From Nitrososphaerota archaeon (GTDB lineage Archaea > Thermoproteota > Nitrososphaeria > Nitrososphaerales > Gagatemarchaeaceae), in contig JACQFO010000032.1 in the NCBI GenBank assembly GCA_016200025.1, forward strand, positions 1-5,860: DNA of 5,860 bases, in the 5' to 3' direction. Of this stretch, positions 5,354 through 5,860 are shown in pieces. The notes beneath the pieces were generated by a model. The model was not told where the DNA came from, ran no database searches, and saw nothing but the letters and a program-made list of their open reading frames with translations. The number at the start of each line of letters is the position of its first letter. Position 1 is the first letter of the stretch. The translations under genes were made by a program, and so were the position numbers.

Positions 5354-5860
5354 GTGTATGCGCAGCTTCTGATAGCCGCGTCCTTCATCACCGCATCCTA
5401 CCAAGACGTCAAGGAGCGCTCGGTCAGCGACCTGGTGTGGGTGCCGGCCCTCGCAGGCGTCGCGCTGGTCTTCGTGACCCTGGCGTGGAGAGGAGACTTC
5501 AGCGGTGGTGAACTCCAGCTCCTCAAACTAGGGCTGATCGGAGGCATCGCCCTCGCCTTTGCATTCATAGGCTCGATCGGGCAGGCCGATGCGATAGCCA
5601 TGGCCTTTGTGGCCTCTGACCCCTACGCCGTCTCACCCATCCTGCCCCTCTTCGGGGCGGCTGCGGTGGCCCTCGGACACATAGCGTATCTCTTCGCTAT
5701 GGGAATCGCAAGGGGGGTCGTTACCGTCCCGATGGACAAGTTCCTTCGGGAGCAGAGATGGATTCCGAAGGCGATAGTATCAGACGGGGTCAGGACAGAG
5801 GTTAGCAGGGACGTGAACGTCGCCAGGGACGAAGTCGAGGCGAGCCGGAAGGGCGACGCA
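5354..5860 (+). CDS. Archaeal A24 prepilin/prearchaellin peptidase (FlaK/PibD-like), 3' truncated
   Basis: The frame is open for 169 codons to the window edge, so the C-terminus is missing. This membrane aspartic protease cuts class III signal peptides from archaellins and type IV pilins. Residues 2-15 start the first membrane helix. QDVKERSVSD at 17-26 carries the first catalytic aspartate (Asp18) just after it, and GQAD at 76-79 is the archaeal version of GxGD with the second, Asp79. With GTG 5354 as residue 1, these numbers equal the Asp18/Asp79 pair I recall for Methanococcus FlaK, which supports the start. Hydrophobic segments are at about 29-45, 58-75, 80-88 and 95-117. A polar loop from about 125 (VPMDKFLREQRWIPKAI) leads to a charged stretch, as in other archaeal A24 enzymes before a last helix. 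A GGAGGTG at 5333-5339 is 14 bases from the GTG and probably not its ribosome site. Which pilins it serves cannot be told here. Confidence 0.85.
   Translation, partial: MYAQLLIAASFITASYQDVKERSVSDLVWVPALAGVALVFVTLAWRGDFSGGELQLLKLGLIGGIALAFAFIGSIGQADAIAMAFVASDPYAVSPILPLFGAAAVALGHIAYLFAMGIARGVVTVPMDKFLREQRWIPKAIVSDGVRTEVSRDVNVARDEVEASRKGDA

Noticed and set aside
5329..5511. Plus-strand 60-codon frame beginning MRRWWMYC after a good ribosome site
   Set aside because: It overlaps the A24 peptidase in another frame, is Arg-rich without domain features, and its ATG lies inside the TATA region.

Overview
The window is GC-rich archaeal DNA. This is shown by the end of a TATA-binding protein, an Ard1-type protein N-acetyltransferase, a single-subunit ATP-dependent DNA ligase and an archaeal (FlaK/PibD-like) prepilin peptidase. 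TATA-like boxes sit about 27 bp in front of several start codons, as expected for leaderless archaeal transcripts. The Ard1 protein resembles the Sulfolobus enzyme, and the phosphoribosyltransferase resembles thaumarchaeal PyrE as I remember it. My best guess is therefore a GC-rich Thermoproteota (TACK) lineage close to Nitrososphaeria. That placement is inference, and no rRNA is present to test it.

Layout, left to right: the 3' end of tbp (+, 1-189); a PyrE-family phosphoribosyltransferase (-, 183-800); a LarA/DUF2088-like protein (+, 855-1958); a site-2-protease-like membrane protein (-, 1950-3068); an Ard1/RimI-type N-acetyltransferase (+, 3133-3645) joined by a 4-base ATGA overlap to an ATP-dependent DNA ligase (+, 3642-5303); and the start of an A24 prepilin/prearchaellin peptidase (+, from 5354, running off the end). 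Genes are tightly packed. Two convergent pairs overlap at their stop ends (7 and 9 bases). The two divergent pairs are separated by only 54 and 64 bases, which must hold both promoters. No stretch over 300 bases lacks a gene. I saw no RNA genes, mobile elements, CRISPR arrays or notable repeats.

Functionally this is mostly housekeeping: transcription initiation, pyrimidine or nucleotide metabolism, protein N-terminal acetylation, DNA joining, and maturation of pilins or archaellins. I do not see a new multi-gene system. The points worth a second look lie within ordinary genes. The S2P-like protein has RELGQ in place of HExxH. The PyrE-like protein has altered catalytic and PRPP loops. The LarA-like protein seems to lack the racemase active site. 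A palindromic TTTAAA lies exactly midway between a GTG and a TTG start on opposite strands.
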